64,000 bases of DNA. It comes from R-RK-3 sp963842775. GTDB taxonomy: Bacteria > Pseudomonadota > Alphaproteobacteria > Rhizobiales > Rhodomicrobiaceae. The stretch's first letter is position 1. Every line of letters begins with the position of its first letter. Location of the stretch: NCBI GenBank assembly GCA_963842775.1, contig CAWJHQ010000004.1, positions 124,001 through 188,000 on the forward strand. Direction: 5' to 3'. This document shows, piece after piece, positions 44,027 through 54,452 of the stretch. The translations under genes were made by a program, and so were the position numbers. The notes below the pieces were generated by a model. That model ran no database searches. It saw only the letters and a list, made by a program, of their open reading frames with translations, and was not told the origin of the DNA.

Positions 44027-44865
44027 ATGGCCTCGACCCGGACATCGCTCGCGCAGGACCTGCGCCACCTGGGATTGGCGCCCGGCCAGATCGTGATGCT
44101 GCACGCTTCGGTGCGCGCCATAGGGCGGCTGCGTCGGCGGCCCTGACGAAATCCACCTCGCCGTCGCCGATGCCATCGCGCCGGGCGGCACGGTGATGAT
44201 GTATGCCGGCTGCCAGGACGGCTTCGACGATGTCGGCCGGGGCGTCCTCTCACCCGAGGAAGAAAGCGCCATCCTCGCTCATCAGCCGGCTTTCGACTTC
44301 CAGCACGCGCGCGCGCCCGCGACTTCGGCATTCTCGCAGAGTTTTTCCGCTCCTATCCTGGCACGATCTGCAGCGAGGCCGTATGCGCGCGGATGGCGGC
44401 GCGGGGCCCCAAGCCGAGTGGCTGATGGCCGACCCGCCCTGGAATTACGGCTTTGGCCGCGGTTCGCCGCTCGACAAACTCTGCGCATCCGGCGGAAAGC
44501 TGCTGCTGCTCGGCTCGCGCCACGACGAGGTGACGCTTCTGCATTACGCCGAGCACATCGCGCCCTTCGAGGGCAAGCGCATCGCCCGTTACAAGGTGCC
44601 GATCCTGCGGGACGGCGCGCGGCTGTGGCTGGACTGCGAGGAATTCAACACGAGCGGCGAGGGCGTGCATGAAAATTGGGCCGAAAACGCCTTCGAGCTG
44701 ATCGTCGATGACTTCATCGCAAAACGAGCGGGAACGCCTGCCTGCCGCGTTGGCCAAGTCGGACTCGCCGAGAGCGTGTTCCTGGATGCGGCGGAACTCG
44801 TCGCGCATGCGGTGCCGATCATGGAGGGCTGGGCTGACGGCCAAGATATTGCACCGGCTTCATAA
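44027..44865 (+). CDS. AAC(3)-family (antibiotic N-acetyltransferase-like) protein, three frameshifts
   Basis: Fits the AAC(3) fold: HASVRAIGGCVGGPDEIHLA at the N-terminus, GTVMMYAGCQDGFDDVGRG, then EFFRSYPGTICSEAV, MAARGPKAEWL and GSPLDKLCASGGKLLLLGS. The family acetylates the 3-amino group of aminoglycosides, but many chromosomal members have unknown substrates. Breaks: near 44123-44126 (one G extra), near 44310-44320 (one base missing or two extra, within a GC repeat) and near 44413 (one G missing in AAG-GCC). Joined length is about 279 residues. It begins 17 bases after purB. More broken than its neighbours, so true decay is possible here. Confidence 0.75.
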
Positions 44866-45044
44866 TATTCAGAAATAGTCGCTGCCCAAAGCCCTTGCCT
44901 TATTTACCGGTCGCCTGTCGCGTTAACCATATTTTAACTAAAATTGTTGCGAACCGGACTCTCCCATTTTCATAGTATAATTTACAAGATTGGCGAACAC
45001 TGCTTCGTCATCACGATGCGCAGATCCAAAAGAGGAGTTTTCGT

Positions 45045-45389
45045 ATGCGTATCTCCATTGTCTGCGGATTCCTGTTTGCACTTTTTGCAATCACGACCGC
45101 CTCCCCCTCCGCACAAGCATTGCCGTCAGTCGCTCCGGCGAAGCAAATAGGCGTGCAATCTGCTCTCGAATCCGTCGACTACTACGGGTACGGGTACAAT
45201 GACAATTGCTATCGCCAAAACTATGGCTATTATCGCAATAGATACTATGATAGACCCTACAGATACTATCAGAGAGACCGTTATTACGGGTCATACTATC
45301 CGAGACGCCACTACTACAGAAACCGATATTATTCGAACGACTACGGCAGTTATTCGAACGACTACGGCTATTCCAATGGTGGCTATTGA
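45045..45389 (+). CDS. Small secreted Tyr/Arg/Asn-rich protein
   Basis: 114 residues. MRISIVCGFLFALFAITTAS is a signal peptide with likely cleavage at AQA. From residue ~45 on it is almost only Tyr, Arg, Asn, Gly, Ser and Asp (DRPYRYYQRDRYYGSYYPRR; short repeats SNDYGSYSNDYGYSNGGY). AGAGGAG lies 8 bases upstream of the ATG, and a perfect TATAAT is at 44976-44981. The coding DNA is clearly more AT-rich than the neighbourhood. No family recognised; a surface or matrix role is a guess. Confidence 0.7.
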   Translation: MRISIVCGFLFALFAITTASPSAQALPSVAPAKQIGVQSALESVDYYGYGYNDNCYRQNYGYYRNRYYDRPYRYYQRDRYYGSYYPRRHYYRNRYYSNDYGSYSNDYGYSNGGY

Positions 45390-45407
45390 GAATTGATTAG
45401 CGTCAAC

Positions 45408-45430
45408 GCCCGGCGGGAGTCCTGCCGGGC
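45408..45430. terminator. Hairpin between converging genes
   Basis: A 10-bp stem GCCCGGCGGG / CCTGCCGGGC (one wobble) with a 3-base loop lies between the Tyr-rich protein and the small membrane protein. There is no T-run on either side. Confidence 0.5.
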
Positions 45431-45467
45431 ACCCCGTAGCGTAAGTCTGGTTTGACGTAATTGAAGA

Positions 45468-45716
45468 TCACCCGGCAATGACGCTGCGAATAGCATCCGC
45501 ATTCACCGCCACCACGATCCCCGCGATGAAATAGATGATGTCCCCGACCAGCCCGCGCTTCAGCCGGTAGCTCAGGCCCGGATTGAAGGCGTGCTCCCAA
45601 TTTTTGTGGATCGTGACGGATTTATAGGTGGTGTAGGAAAAATCGAAGATGATCTGCAGGGTTTTCAGGACCACGAAAACCAGAACCAGCAAGAAAATAT
45701 TATAGACGATACTCAT
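45468..45716 (-). CDS. Small two-helix membrane protein, unknown
   Basis: 82 residues from MSIVYNIFLLVLVFVVLKTL. Two hydrophobic segments: residues ~4-25 and ~58-76 (DIIYFIAGIVVAVNADAIRS). A loop with YTTYKSVTIHKNWEHAFNPG lies between. The start at 45716 is preferred over 45770 because the membrane helix begins there and GGGGGAAGT precedes it. It is 101 bases downstream of the aldolase on the same strand. No family recognised. Confidence 0.65.
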   Translation of the reverse strand: MSIVYNIFLLVLVFVVLKTLQIIFDFSYTTYKSVTIHKNWEHAFNPGLSYRLKRGLVGDIIYFIAGIVVAVNADAIRSVIAG

Positions 45717-45817
45717 TACACTTCCCCCAAATGGCGATCCCGCCCACCTGAACCTGCCCCGCTCGATCATCGTCTCGCCGTGCCTAGCCGCCTGCCGGGC
45801 GCCGCTCGGTCACGTCG

Positions 45818-46630
45818 TCAATATATAGCCGTCGGCGCCTTACCGGACGCAGCCGCCGGAGCATCGCCGTCGATCACCCGCCGCGCGGCCTTCGCGCCCT
45901 CGCTGAGCCAGCGCGCCTCGGTGCCGATGGCGATGACCTGCCAGCCCTTTGCGATCATGGACTTAGCATAGTCCGCATCATTCGCGAAGATGGCGGATAT
46001 CACGCTGTTTTCTTTGCATTTCGCCAGCAGCAGATCCAGCGCTTCCATCACCTCCGCCGAGCGGATGTCGGTGTGGCCGCCGCCCGAAAGCGTCAATGCG
46101 AGATCGTTCGGCCCGGCGCAAATCATGTCGAGCCCGGGCGTGGCGAGAATCTTGTCGAGATTGCCGAGCGCGTTCATCGTCTCGATCTGTCCGCAGGCGA
46201 TGGTCCAGGCGTTGGCGGCGCGGAAATAGTCCGGCATGGCGAGCCGGGCGCGGAACGGACCGAGGCTCCGCCGCCCAAGCGGAGGAAATTTCACCGATGA
46301 GACCAGTTGCCAGGCGTCGTCGGCGCTGTTGATCATCGGGCAGATCACGCCATGCGCGCCCGCATCGAGCGCCCGGCCGATGAGCCCGCTATCGTTCGCC
46401 GCGACGCGCACCAGCGCCGGCACGCCGCCCGCGCCCGCCGCCATCAGGCAGCTCAGCATCTCGGCATGGCCGCCTATGCCATGCTGCTGATCGACGGTCA
46501 CGAGGTCGCAGCCGGCTTCCGCCGCCAGTTCCACCGCAAAGGGCGAGCCGAGCGCCAGCCAGGCGTTGAAGAGCGGCTTGCCCGCCGCGAGCTTGGCGCG
46601 GATGGGTCCGCCGCCCGAATCGTCGCTCAT
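45818..46630 (-). CDS. HpcH/HpaI family aldolase
   Basis: 270 residues, class II (metal-dependent) pyruvate aldolase fold. LGSPFAVELAAEAGCDLVTV and DQQHG mark the N-terminal active-site region, CGQIET and AGPNDLALTL carry metal and pyruvate ligands, and AGAHGVICPMINSADDA is typical. Family members cleave or form 2-keto-3-deoxy acids or 2,4-dihydroxyheptenedioate; the substrate cannot be predicted. The start overlaps the zeta-subunit stop as ATGA, an odd pairing of aldolase and ATPase inhibitor. Confidence 0.9.
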   Translation of the reverse strand: MSDDSGGGPIRAKLAAGKPLFNAWLALGSPFAVELAAEAGCDLVTVDQQHGIGGHAEMLSCLMAAGAGGVPALVRVAANDSGLIGRALDAGAHGVICPMINSADDAWQLVSSVKFPPLGRRSLGPFRARLAMPDYFRAANAWTIACGQIETMNALGNLDKILATPGLDMICAGPNDLALTLSGGGHTDIRSAEVMEALDLLLAKCKENSVISAIFANDADYAKSMIAKGWQVIAIGTEARWLSEGAKAARRVIDGDAPAAASGKAPTAIY

Positions 46631-46965
46631 CGGGATGCCTTGCCGCTATCTGCCTCGATCTGCCGCACCGCCTCGGCCAGCTTGTCGATCAGGATGCGAT
46701 GCAGGTCGTCATCCGACATATCGATGCCCTTTGCGGCAAGGTCGGCCTTCAGCTTGCGCAGCACGTCGGCGTCGCCGGCCTCCTGGAAATCGGCCTTGAC
46801 GATGGATTTGGCGTAAGCTTCCGCTTCCTCGCCTGAAAGGCCGAGCTTTTCAGCCGCCCAAAGGCCGGTCAGCTTGTTACGCCGCACGGTCGATTTGAAG
46901 CGCAGCTCTTCGTCATGGGCGAATTTTCTCTCGAACGCCTTTTCCCGTTCGTCGAAGGTCGTCAT
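46627..46965 (-). CDS. F1-ATPase inhibitor zeta subunit (DUF1476)
   Basis: 112 residues from MTTFDEREKAFERKFAHDEE. This N-terminal stretch is the inhibitory helix of the alphaproteobacterial zeta subunit, which blocks ATP hydrolysis by the F1F0 ATP synthase. The four-helix body follows (AAEKLGLSGEEAEAYAKSIV, DDDLHRILIDKLAEAVRQIE). The ATG at 46965 gives the family start; 46974 adds three residues. Overlaps the aldolase gene (ATGA) and is divergent from purC. Confidence 0.93.
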   Translation of the reverse strand: MTTFDEREKAFERKFAHDEELRFKSTVRRNKLTGLWAAEKLGLSGEEAEAYAKSIVKADFQEAGDADVLRKLKADLAAKGIDMSDDDLHRILIDKLAEAVRQIEADSGKASR

Positions 46966-47302
46966 CCTTTGCAATCCTTACCGCTAAAGCTTGTTTGAAC
47001 CCGAAAGAACGCTGATTTTCGCGCGCCCGCAACCTGGAAGTGACATAAACCGCGCGGCCGGGCGATGCAACGGGGCGGGCGTCCGGGGCGGCTCCATCAA
47101 AAGATTGTTTCATTCCGGCAAAACCGCTAGTGTCGCGTTGCACAATAGCTTGATTCAGCCGGAGGAATGCGCAGCTGCCTATGCTCAGCCATGGCGTTGC
47201 CTGCTTGTCCGCGCCAGTCTCAAGCCCATATATCTCCACAAGCCGCGTGTTTTGCGCCACGCGGCAATTTTGCATTTTGACAGGTAGCGAGGTGCGATCC
47301 CG
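46966..47302. other. Gene-free stretch between divergent zeta and purC genes
   Basis: About 337 bases. I see no supported gene; the stretch should hold the promoters of both genes and possibly a leader of purC. GAGGTG just before 47303 is the purC ribosome site. Confidence 0.5.
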
Positions 47303-48073
47303 ATGAACCGCCGTCGCAAGATCTATGAGGGAAAGGCGAAGATCCTTTATGAAGGACCCGAACCCGGCACCCTGATCCAGCACTTTAAGGATGACGCAAC
47401 CGCCTTGAATGGCAAGCGGCATGAGCGCATCGAAGGCAAAGGTGTGCTGAACAACCGGATTTCGGAATATCTGTTCACCCGCCTCGGCGAAATTGGTGTT
47501 CCGACGCATTTCGTCCGCCGCCTCAACATGCGCGAACAGCTGATCCGGGAGTTGGAGATCATTCCCCTTGAGGTCGTCGTGCGCAACGTCGCGGCCGGGT
47601 CTATCGCTCAGCGCCTCGGGCTGGACGAAGGCACCGCCCTGCCCCGCTCCATCATCGAATTCTACTACAAGAACGACCAGCTCGGCGACCCGATGGTTTC
47701 GGAAGAACACATCACGGCATTCGGCTGGGCCAATCCGCAGGAAATCGATGAGATCATGGCGCTCGCCTTGCGGATCAACGATTTCCTCTCAGGGCTGTTC
47801 CTCGGCATCGGCATCCGGCTGGTGGATTTCAAGATCGAGTTCGGGCGCCTGTTCGACAATGAAATGGTGCGCATTCTGCTCGCCGATGAGATCAGCCCCG
47901 ATTGCTGCCGTCTTTGGGACGTAGAAACCCAGAACAAGCTCGACAAGGACCGTTTCCGCCGCGACCTCGGTGGATTGGTCGAAGCCTATCAGGAAGTTGC
48001 GCGGCGGCTGGGCATTCTTGTGGAGAATGGCCAACCCAAGGCCTCCGGCCCTGTGCTCGTGCGGTCCAAATAG
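47303..48073 (+). CDS. purC: SAICAR synthetase
   Basis: 256 residues, intact. Adds aspartate to CAIR in purine synthesis. It starts MNRRRKIYEGKAKILYEGPE with the family's KIYEGKAK, followed by DDATALNGKRHE, LEVVVRNVAAGSIAQRLG, GIRLVDFKIEFGRL and LADEISPDCCRLWD. First gene of the purC-purS-purQ-(acidic protein)-purL series; a short repeat lies between it and purS. Confidence 0.97.
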   Translation: MNRRRKIYEGKAKILYEGPEPGTLIQHFKDDATALNGKRHERIEGKGVLNNRISEYLFTRLGEIGVPTHFVRRLNMREQLIRELEIIPLEVVVRNVAAGSIAQRLGLDEGTALPRSIIEFYYKNDQLGDPMVSEEHITAFGWANPQEIDEIMALALRINDFLSGLFLGIGIRLVDFKIEFGRLFDNEMVRILLADEISPDCCRLWDVETQNKLDKDRFRRDLGGLVEAYQEVARRLGILVENGQPKASGPVLVRSK

Positions 48074-48095
48074 GATAATCAGTATCACGCGCCGG

Positions 48096-48131
48096 TGCAT
48101 CGATCCAAATGGAGGCGACAAGCCGGAATTT
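48096..48131 (+). repeat. Short dispersed repeat, class C, copy 1
   Basis: TGCATCGATCCAAATGGAGG followed by CGACAAGCCGGAATTT. A close copy (TGCATCGATCCCAACGGCGG, CGACAAGCCGGAGTTT) is at 57342-57379. Both lie in short gaps ahead of plus-strand genes. Confidence 0.65.
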
Positions 48132-48215
48132 GGCAAATTGGTGCAAGACAAACAACGAGGGCGCTGATACGTGACCGTGGTGAATATGTCGGCGCACTAG
48201 GCTTAGGGGTGAGCG

Positions 48216-48461
48216 ATGAAGGCCCGGGTGACGGTGACATTGAAGAACGGCGTGCTCGACCCGCAAGGCAAGGCCATCGCCAACGCTGTCGGCGCTCTCG
48301 GCATCGGCGGCGTCGGTGACGTGCGTCAGGGCAAATATATCGAGGTCGAGCTCGATGAGACCGATCCGGCCCGCGCCCGCGCGACTCTTGAGCGCATGTG
48401 CCGCGAGCTGCTCGCCAATCCGGTCATCGAAAATTACCGCTATGAGCTGGAGGAAGCATGA
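48216..48461 (+). CDS. purS: FGAM synthetase subunit PurS
   Basis: 81 residues; MKARVTVTLKNGVLDPQGKA and GIGGVGDVRQGKYIEVELDE are typical. It bridges PurQ and PurL in the three-part formylglycinamide ribonucleotide amidotransferase. Its stop overlaps the purQ start (ATGA), so the subunits are made together. GGGGTGAGCG precedes the ATG. Confidence 0.96.
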   Translation: MKARVTVTLKNGVLDPQGKAIANAVGALGIGGVGDVRQGKYIEVELDETDPARARATLERMCRELLANPVIENYRYELEEA

Positions 48462-49147
48462 AGGCCAGCGTCATCGTTTTCCCCGGCTCCAATTGCGACC
48501 GGGATGCCGCCGTCGCGCTTGAGGCGGTGACGGGCACCGCCCCGAGCATGGTCTGGCACGGCGACAGCGAATTGCCGGAAAGCGATCTCATCGTGCTGCC
48601 CGGCGGCTTCTCCTATGGCGATTATCTGCGATCCGGCGCGATGGCCGCCCATTCGCCTGTCATGCGGTCCGTCGCGGAGAAGGCGCGGCAAGGCGTGGCG
48701 GTGCTCGGCATCTGCAACGGCTTTCAGGTGCTGACGGAAACCGGCCTGCTGCCTGGCACGCTGATGCGCAACGCCTCGCTGAAATTCATCTGCAAGGACG
48801 TCCATGTCCGGCCTGAGCGCAGCGACACACCCTTCGCCGCCAAATATCCGGCCGACCGCGCCATCAGAATGCCGATTGCCCATAAGGACGGCAATTATTT
48901 CGCCGATGAAGACACACTCGACCGGCTTGAGGGCGACGGACGCATCGCATTCCGCTATTGCAGCGAAGACGGCGAGATCACCGAGGACGCCAATCCCAAC
49001 GGTTCGCGGCGGAACATAGCCGGGCTGTACGATGAAAGCGGGCGTGTGCTCGGCCTGATGCCGCATCCCGAGCGCGCAGCGGATCCGCTTCTCGGCGGCA
49101 CCGATGGACGCCTGCTCTTCGAATCTTTAATCAATCATCTTCAATAG
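48458..49147 (+). CDS. purQ: FGAM synthetase glutaminase subunit PurQ
   Basis: 229 residues. Class I glutamine amidotransferase supplying ammonia to PurL. The nucleophile Cys is in VLGICNGFQVLTETGLLPG and the His-Glu pair in GLMPHPERAADPLLGG. FPGSNCDRDAAVALE at the start is characteristic. Followed by an unrelated acidic protein gene before purL. Confidence 0.97.
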   Translation: MKASVIVFPGSNCDRDAAVALEAVTGTAPSMVWHGDSELPESDLIVLPGGFSYGDYLRSGAMAAHSPVMRSVAEKARQGVAVLGICNGFQVLTETGLLPGTLMRNASLKFICKDVHVRPERSDTPFAAKYPADRAIRMPIAHKDGNYFADEDTLDRLEGDGRIAFRYCSEDGEITEDANPNGSRRNIAGLYDESGRVLGLMPHPERAADPLLGGTDGRLLFESLINHLQ

Positions 49148-49196
49148 CGGCGTCAGGCCGCCAAGCGCCTGATAAACATCAATAGGAGAGCGGATT

Positions 49197-49602
49197 ATGG
49201 GATTCGATGACGAAGTCGATCAGCTGAAACGAGAGCTGCAAACACCGAAAATGGATGCTGCGGGCCGCAAGGCCGCGACCGAAAGCTTGCTGGCGAAACT
49301 GAAAGAGCAGATCCAGAGCAAGCGGCTGGAATTCGCCGGCGGCGATGGGGCTGAGCCTACGATCACCCTCACGCACACGCCGAGCAAGGAAAAGCTGGCC
49401 ACCATCATCATCAACGAGGATGGCAGCGTCACCTTCCAGTCCGTCGTCGGCGAAGAGCCGGCCGGCGACGATCTGGAGGATGCGGGCTATTTTCCTCCCT
49501 ATGTCGAATATTACGACGAGGAGGAATTCCTCGAAGAAGCTCCGGAAATGCTCAAGCAGGGCATTGCCGAATTCGAGCTTGATCTCGAAGACGACGCATT
49601 AA
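49197..49602 (+). CDS. Acidic conserved protein between purQ and purL, probable 3' frameshift
   Basis: About 134 residues: a helical N-terminus (DDEVDQLKRELQTPKMDAAG, AKLKEQIQSKRLEFAGG), a beta segment (TLTHTPSKEKLATIIINEDG) and a very acidic end (YDEEEFLEEAPEMLKQGIAE). The frame stays open to 49916 but the last part reads into purL and looks non-coding. Removing one T at 49599-49600 gives a TAA at once, ending LEDDA; I take this as the likely true end. GGAGAG precedes the ATG. No function can be assigned; its place inside the pur operon suggests co-expression. Confidence 0.65.
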
Positions 49603-49740
49603 CGCCTGGTGGCGGGCTCCGGCCCGCCGCGGCTGGCTTATCTTTCTCCCATGGCGTCCAATTCGGCGGCGCCGGGAGGTTCAAGTCAGGCTTCTCACGG
49701 CCGCTTGAGCGTGGCGTTTCTCCCCGCAGCGGAATCCGGC

Positions 49741-51964
<2,224 letters not shown>

Positions 51965-52000
51965 GAGCTGAGCCACACCACCAAGCCCGGGGGCAAAATC

Positions 52001-52234
52001 ATGCCGATGAGCGCACAGGAGATCGAAAGACTGATCCGGGAAAGGCTTCCCGACGCCCAGATCACGATCAAGGATCTCGCCGGCGACGGCGATCATTACG
52101 CCGCGCAGGTGGTCTCGGAAGCCTTTCGCGGCAAGACGCGCGTGCAGCAGCATCAGATCATCTACGATGCCTTGCGCGGCAATATGGGCGGGGCGCTCCA
52201 CGCGCTGGCCTTACAGACGGCGGCTCCCGAATAG
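52001..52234 (+). CDS. BolA family protein
   Basis: 77 residues. MSAQEIERLIRERLPDAQIT, then DLAGDGDHYAAQVVSEAFRG and the invariant-His region RVQQHQIIYDAL. BolA proteins pair with CGFS glutaredoxins around a 2Fe-2S cluster in iron regulation; grxD follows 176 bases downstream, which supports that pairing here. The start can be the ATG at 52001 or 52007. Confidence 0.94.
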   Translation: MPMSAQEIERLIRERLPDAQITIKDLAGDGDHYAAQVVSEAFRGKTRVQQHQIIYDALRGNMGGALHALALQTAAPE

Positions 52235-52410
52235 CCATTTACCAGACGTAAAGGATTTGCAGTCCAGCGCGCCATCTCGTGCAATGGTGAGTTGCGCCGA
52301 ACTGATGTAAACTGGGTCAGCCACAACTATTTATTGACCAAGAGGCCTGGCAGCAGCGCCGGTTGAAGCCTGCCAGACCAACGCACTGAACGGCGAAAGG
52401 ACGACGATTT

Positions 52411-52755
52411 ATGAGCACAGAAACAGTCACTGCCTGGATCGACAGCCAAGTGAAGAACAACGACGTGGTGCTGTTCATGAAGGGCACGAAGGATTTCCCG
52501 CAATGCGGCTTTTCGGGCCGTGTGGCGCAGATTCTGAATTATCTCGGCCTGGAATATCGCGACATCAACGTGCTGGAGGATATGAGCATTCGCGACGGCG
52601 TCAAATCCTACGCGAATTGGCCGACGATCCCGCAGCTTTATGTGAAGGGCGAGTTCGTCGGCGGCGCGGACATCGTCAGCGAAATGTTCCAGTCGGGCGA
52701 ATTGGAGCAGCATTTGCTGGAAAAGGGCGTGGAATTCTCCAAGGCGGTGGCTTAG
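52411..52755 (+). CDS. grxD: Monothiol glutaredoxin, CGFS type
   Basis: 114 residues. The CGFS motif is in KGTKDFPQCGFSGRVAQILN; WPTIPQLYVKGEFVGGADIV binds glutathione. It carries 2Fe-2S clusters to target proteins, usually together with BolA. GAAAGGACG precedes the ATG. Followed directly by a class A palindromic element. Confidence 0.96.
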   Translation: MSTETVTAWIDSQVKNNDVVLFMKGTKDFPQCGFSGRVAQILNYLGLEYRDINVLEDMSIRDGVKSYANWPTIPQLYVKGEFVGGADIVSEMFQSGELEQHLLEKGVEFSKAVA

Positions 52756-52851
52756 AGCGCCGGACGCTCCGCTGAACGCGGAGCTGCGCTCTAGGTCTTT
52801 GTTTATGCATCGGATTTGTCCGAAAAGTGCGTACACTTTTCGGTCCGATGC
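52756..52851 (-). repeat. Interspersed palindromic intergenic element, class A, copy 2
   Basis: Reverse-oriented copy of the 1406 element: a GCATCGGACCGAAAAGTG palindrome, then ATAAACAAAGAC, CTAGAGCG and a closing CGCTCTAAG. It directly follows the grxD stop. Confidence 0.8.
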
Positions 52852-52960
52852 ACTAGAGATCGCCCTTTCCGCGAGCTGGCGGCATATCGGACGTTGAACC
52901 TGCCGCCAGAGCGGAAACTCTGCGCTGCGAGGCAGAAAGCGGGCGGAAAGGCAGCAGAAT

Positions 52961-53605
52961 ATGAGCGGCAGCAGGCGGTCTTTTCTGCTGGGACTGATGA
53001 TCGTCGGCGCGACGGTTTGCCTCGTGCTTGGCCTGACGCTGCCGATCATGCGGCTGACACGCTTTTACCTCTGGACCGACGCGCATTCGCTCATGTCGAT
53101 CGTTCGCGAGCTCTACCGTTCCGGAGAGATATTTCTCGCCTCGATCATCTGCATTTTCTCGGTGATCTTTCCGTTCTTCAAGTTGCTCTATCTGCTGGCG
53201 CTCTACTCCATCAGGCAGGTGCATCCGGGCGGGTCGGAGCGCATTCTGAAGCGCATAGCGTGGCTCGGCAAATGGTCGATGCTTGATGTGCTGGTGCTGG
53301 CGCTGGTGATTTTTTACGCAAAGGCGACGAATCTTGCCGACGCAACATCGATGCCGGGCATCTATATGTTCTCCGCTGCGGTCATTCTCACGATGATTGC
53401 CAACTCCATGATCGAGCAGGAACTCTCCCGCAGCGAAAAGCGGGATGGCGAGAATGTCGCCAGCGAAGACAGCCGGCTTCGGCAGCTGACGGATGGCGCC
53501 ACCTCATCGCCGCTTCAGCCACTGCTCGAAAGCGCCGCGTCAAAAAACATAGAGCGCCTCCATGGGGAGAGACGCTCTGATGTCGACGCCATCTCGCTGA
53601 GATGA
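52961..53605 (+). CDS. Paraquat-inducible protein A (PqiA) family membrane protein
   Basis: 214 residues with four membrane helices (FLLGLMIVGATVCLVLGLTL; IFLASIICIFSVIFPFFKLL; MLDVLVLALVIFYAKATNLA; YMFSAAVILTMIANSMI). The patterns LPIMRLTRFYLWTDAHSLMS and FPFFKLLYLLAL are typical of PqiA domains. Only one PqiA domain and no zinc-ribbon Cys are seen, so it is a short form. PqiA proteins are linked to outer-membrane lipid transport with MCE partners, none of which are adjacent. The last ~20 codons overlap the rpsD terminator, so the true end may be earlier. Confidence 0.8.
   Translation: MSGSRRSFLLGLMIVGATVCLVLGLTLPIMRLTRFYLWTDAHSLMSIVRELYRSGEIFLASIICIFSVIFPFFKLLYLLALYSIRQVHPGGSERILKRIAWLGKWSMLDVLVLALVIFYAKATNLADATSMPGIYMFSAAVILTMIANSMIEQELSRSEKRDGENVASEDSRLRQLTDGATSSPLQPLLESAASKNIERLHGERRSDVDAISLR
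53542..53578 (-). terminator. Rho-independent terminator of rpsD
   Basis: On the minus strand a 10-bp stem (AGAGCGTCTC / GAGGCGCTCT, one wobble, 8-base loop) is followed by ATG and TTTTTT. It lies 44 bases after the rpsD stop and inside the 3' end of the opposing pqiA-like frame. Confidence 0.85.
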
Positions 53606-53621
53606 GTAGCTTCGGCCCGAA

Positions 53622-54239
53622 TTAGCGCGAATAGAACTCGACGACCAGGTTCGGTTCCATGCGCACCGGATAAGGCACATCGCCGAGCTGCGGCACCCGC
53701 ACAAAGCTGGCCCGCATCTTGGAATGGTCGGCCTCGATATAGTCGGGTACGTCGCGCTCGGGGCTTTGCACAGCCTCCAGAACGGTCACCAGCCCCCGCG
53801 AGCGCTCCTGAATTTCGACGACGTCGCCAGCGCGGCAACGATAGCTCGAAATATTCACTCGCCTGCCATTGACCAGAATGTGGCCGTGATTGACGAACTG
53901 CCGGGCGGCGAAAGGCGTCGGCACGAATTTGGCGCGATAGACGACCGCGTCAAGCCGGCATTCCAGCAGGCCGATCAAATTCTCCGACGTGTCGCCCTTG
54001 AGGCGCGTCGCTTCCTTGTAGATATTCTTGAACTGGCGTTCATTGATATTGGCGTAATAGCCTTTCAGCTTCTGCTTGGCGCGGAGCTGAACACCGAAAT
54101 CCGAAACCTTGCCGCGGCGGCGCTGGCCATGCTGGCCGGGGCCGTATTCGCGCTTGTTGACCGGGCTTTTCGGCCGGCCCCAGATATTCTCGCCCAGACG
54201 GCGGTCGATCTTATGTTTGGCGCTGATGCGCTTGGTCAT
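53622..54239 (-). CDS. rpsD: Ribosomal protein S4
   Basis: 205 residues, intact. Primary 16S rRNA-binding protein that starts 30S assembly. MTKRISAKHKIDRRLGENIW, GQHGQRRRGKVSDFGVQLRA and the S4 RNA-binding domain (LECRLDAVVYRAKFVPTPFA, QFVNHGHILVNGRRVNISSY) are present. Ends VVEFYSR. Its own terminator follows at 53542-53578. Confidence 0.97.
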   Translation of the reverse strand: MTKRISAKHKIDRRLGENIWGRPKSPVNKREYGPGQHGQRRRGKVSDFGVQLRAKQKLKGYYANINERQFKNIYKEATRLKGDTSENLIGLLECRLDAVVYRAKFVPTPFAARQFVNHGHILVNGRRVNISSYRCRAGDVVEIQERSRGLVTVLEAVQSPERDVPDYIEADHSKMRASFVRVPQLGDVPYPVRMEPNLVVEFYSR

Positions 54240-54371
54240 GTTTGTCTCCGAAAGAGATGAGTTTCGACAAAGTGACCATGCCCTCCTGCTTTTATCCGGA
54301 CGCTCGCCAAGAACAGCTTATGACCGGAAAACGACAGGCGTACCCTCAAGAATGGCCGCCACGGGCATGAG

Positions 54372-54396
54372 AAAAGGCGGACCAAATGGTCCGCCT
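54372..54396 (-). terminator. Terminator upstream of rpsD
   Basis: On the minus strand an AGGCGGACCA / TGGTCCGCC stem with a very small loop is followed by TTTTCTC. It terminates the secreted-protein gene that ends at 54453 and insulates rpsD. Confidence 0.75.
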
Positions 54397-54452
54397 GCGT
54401 GTGGTGATAGCTGAAACGGCGCTGCGCTGTCAACGCCGCAGGTGCCGATCGG

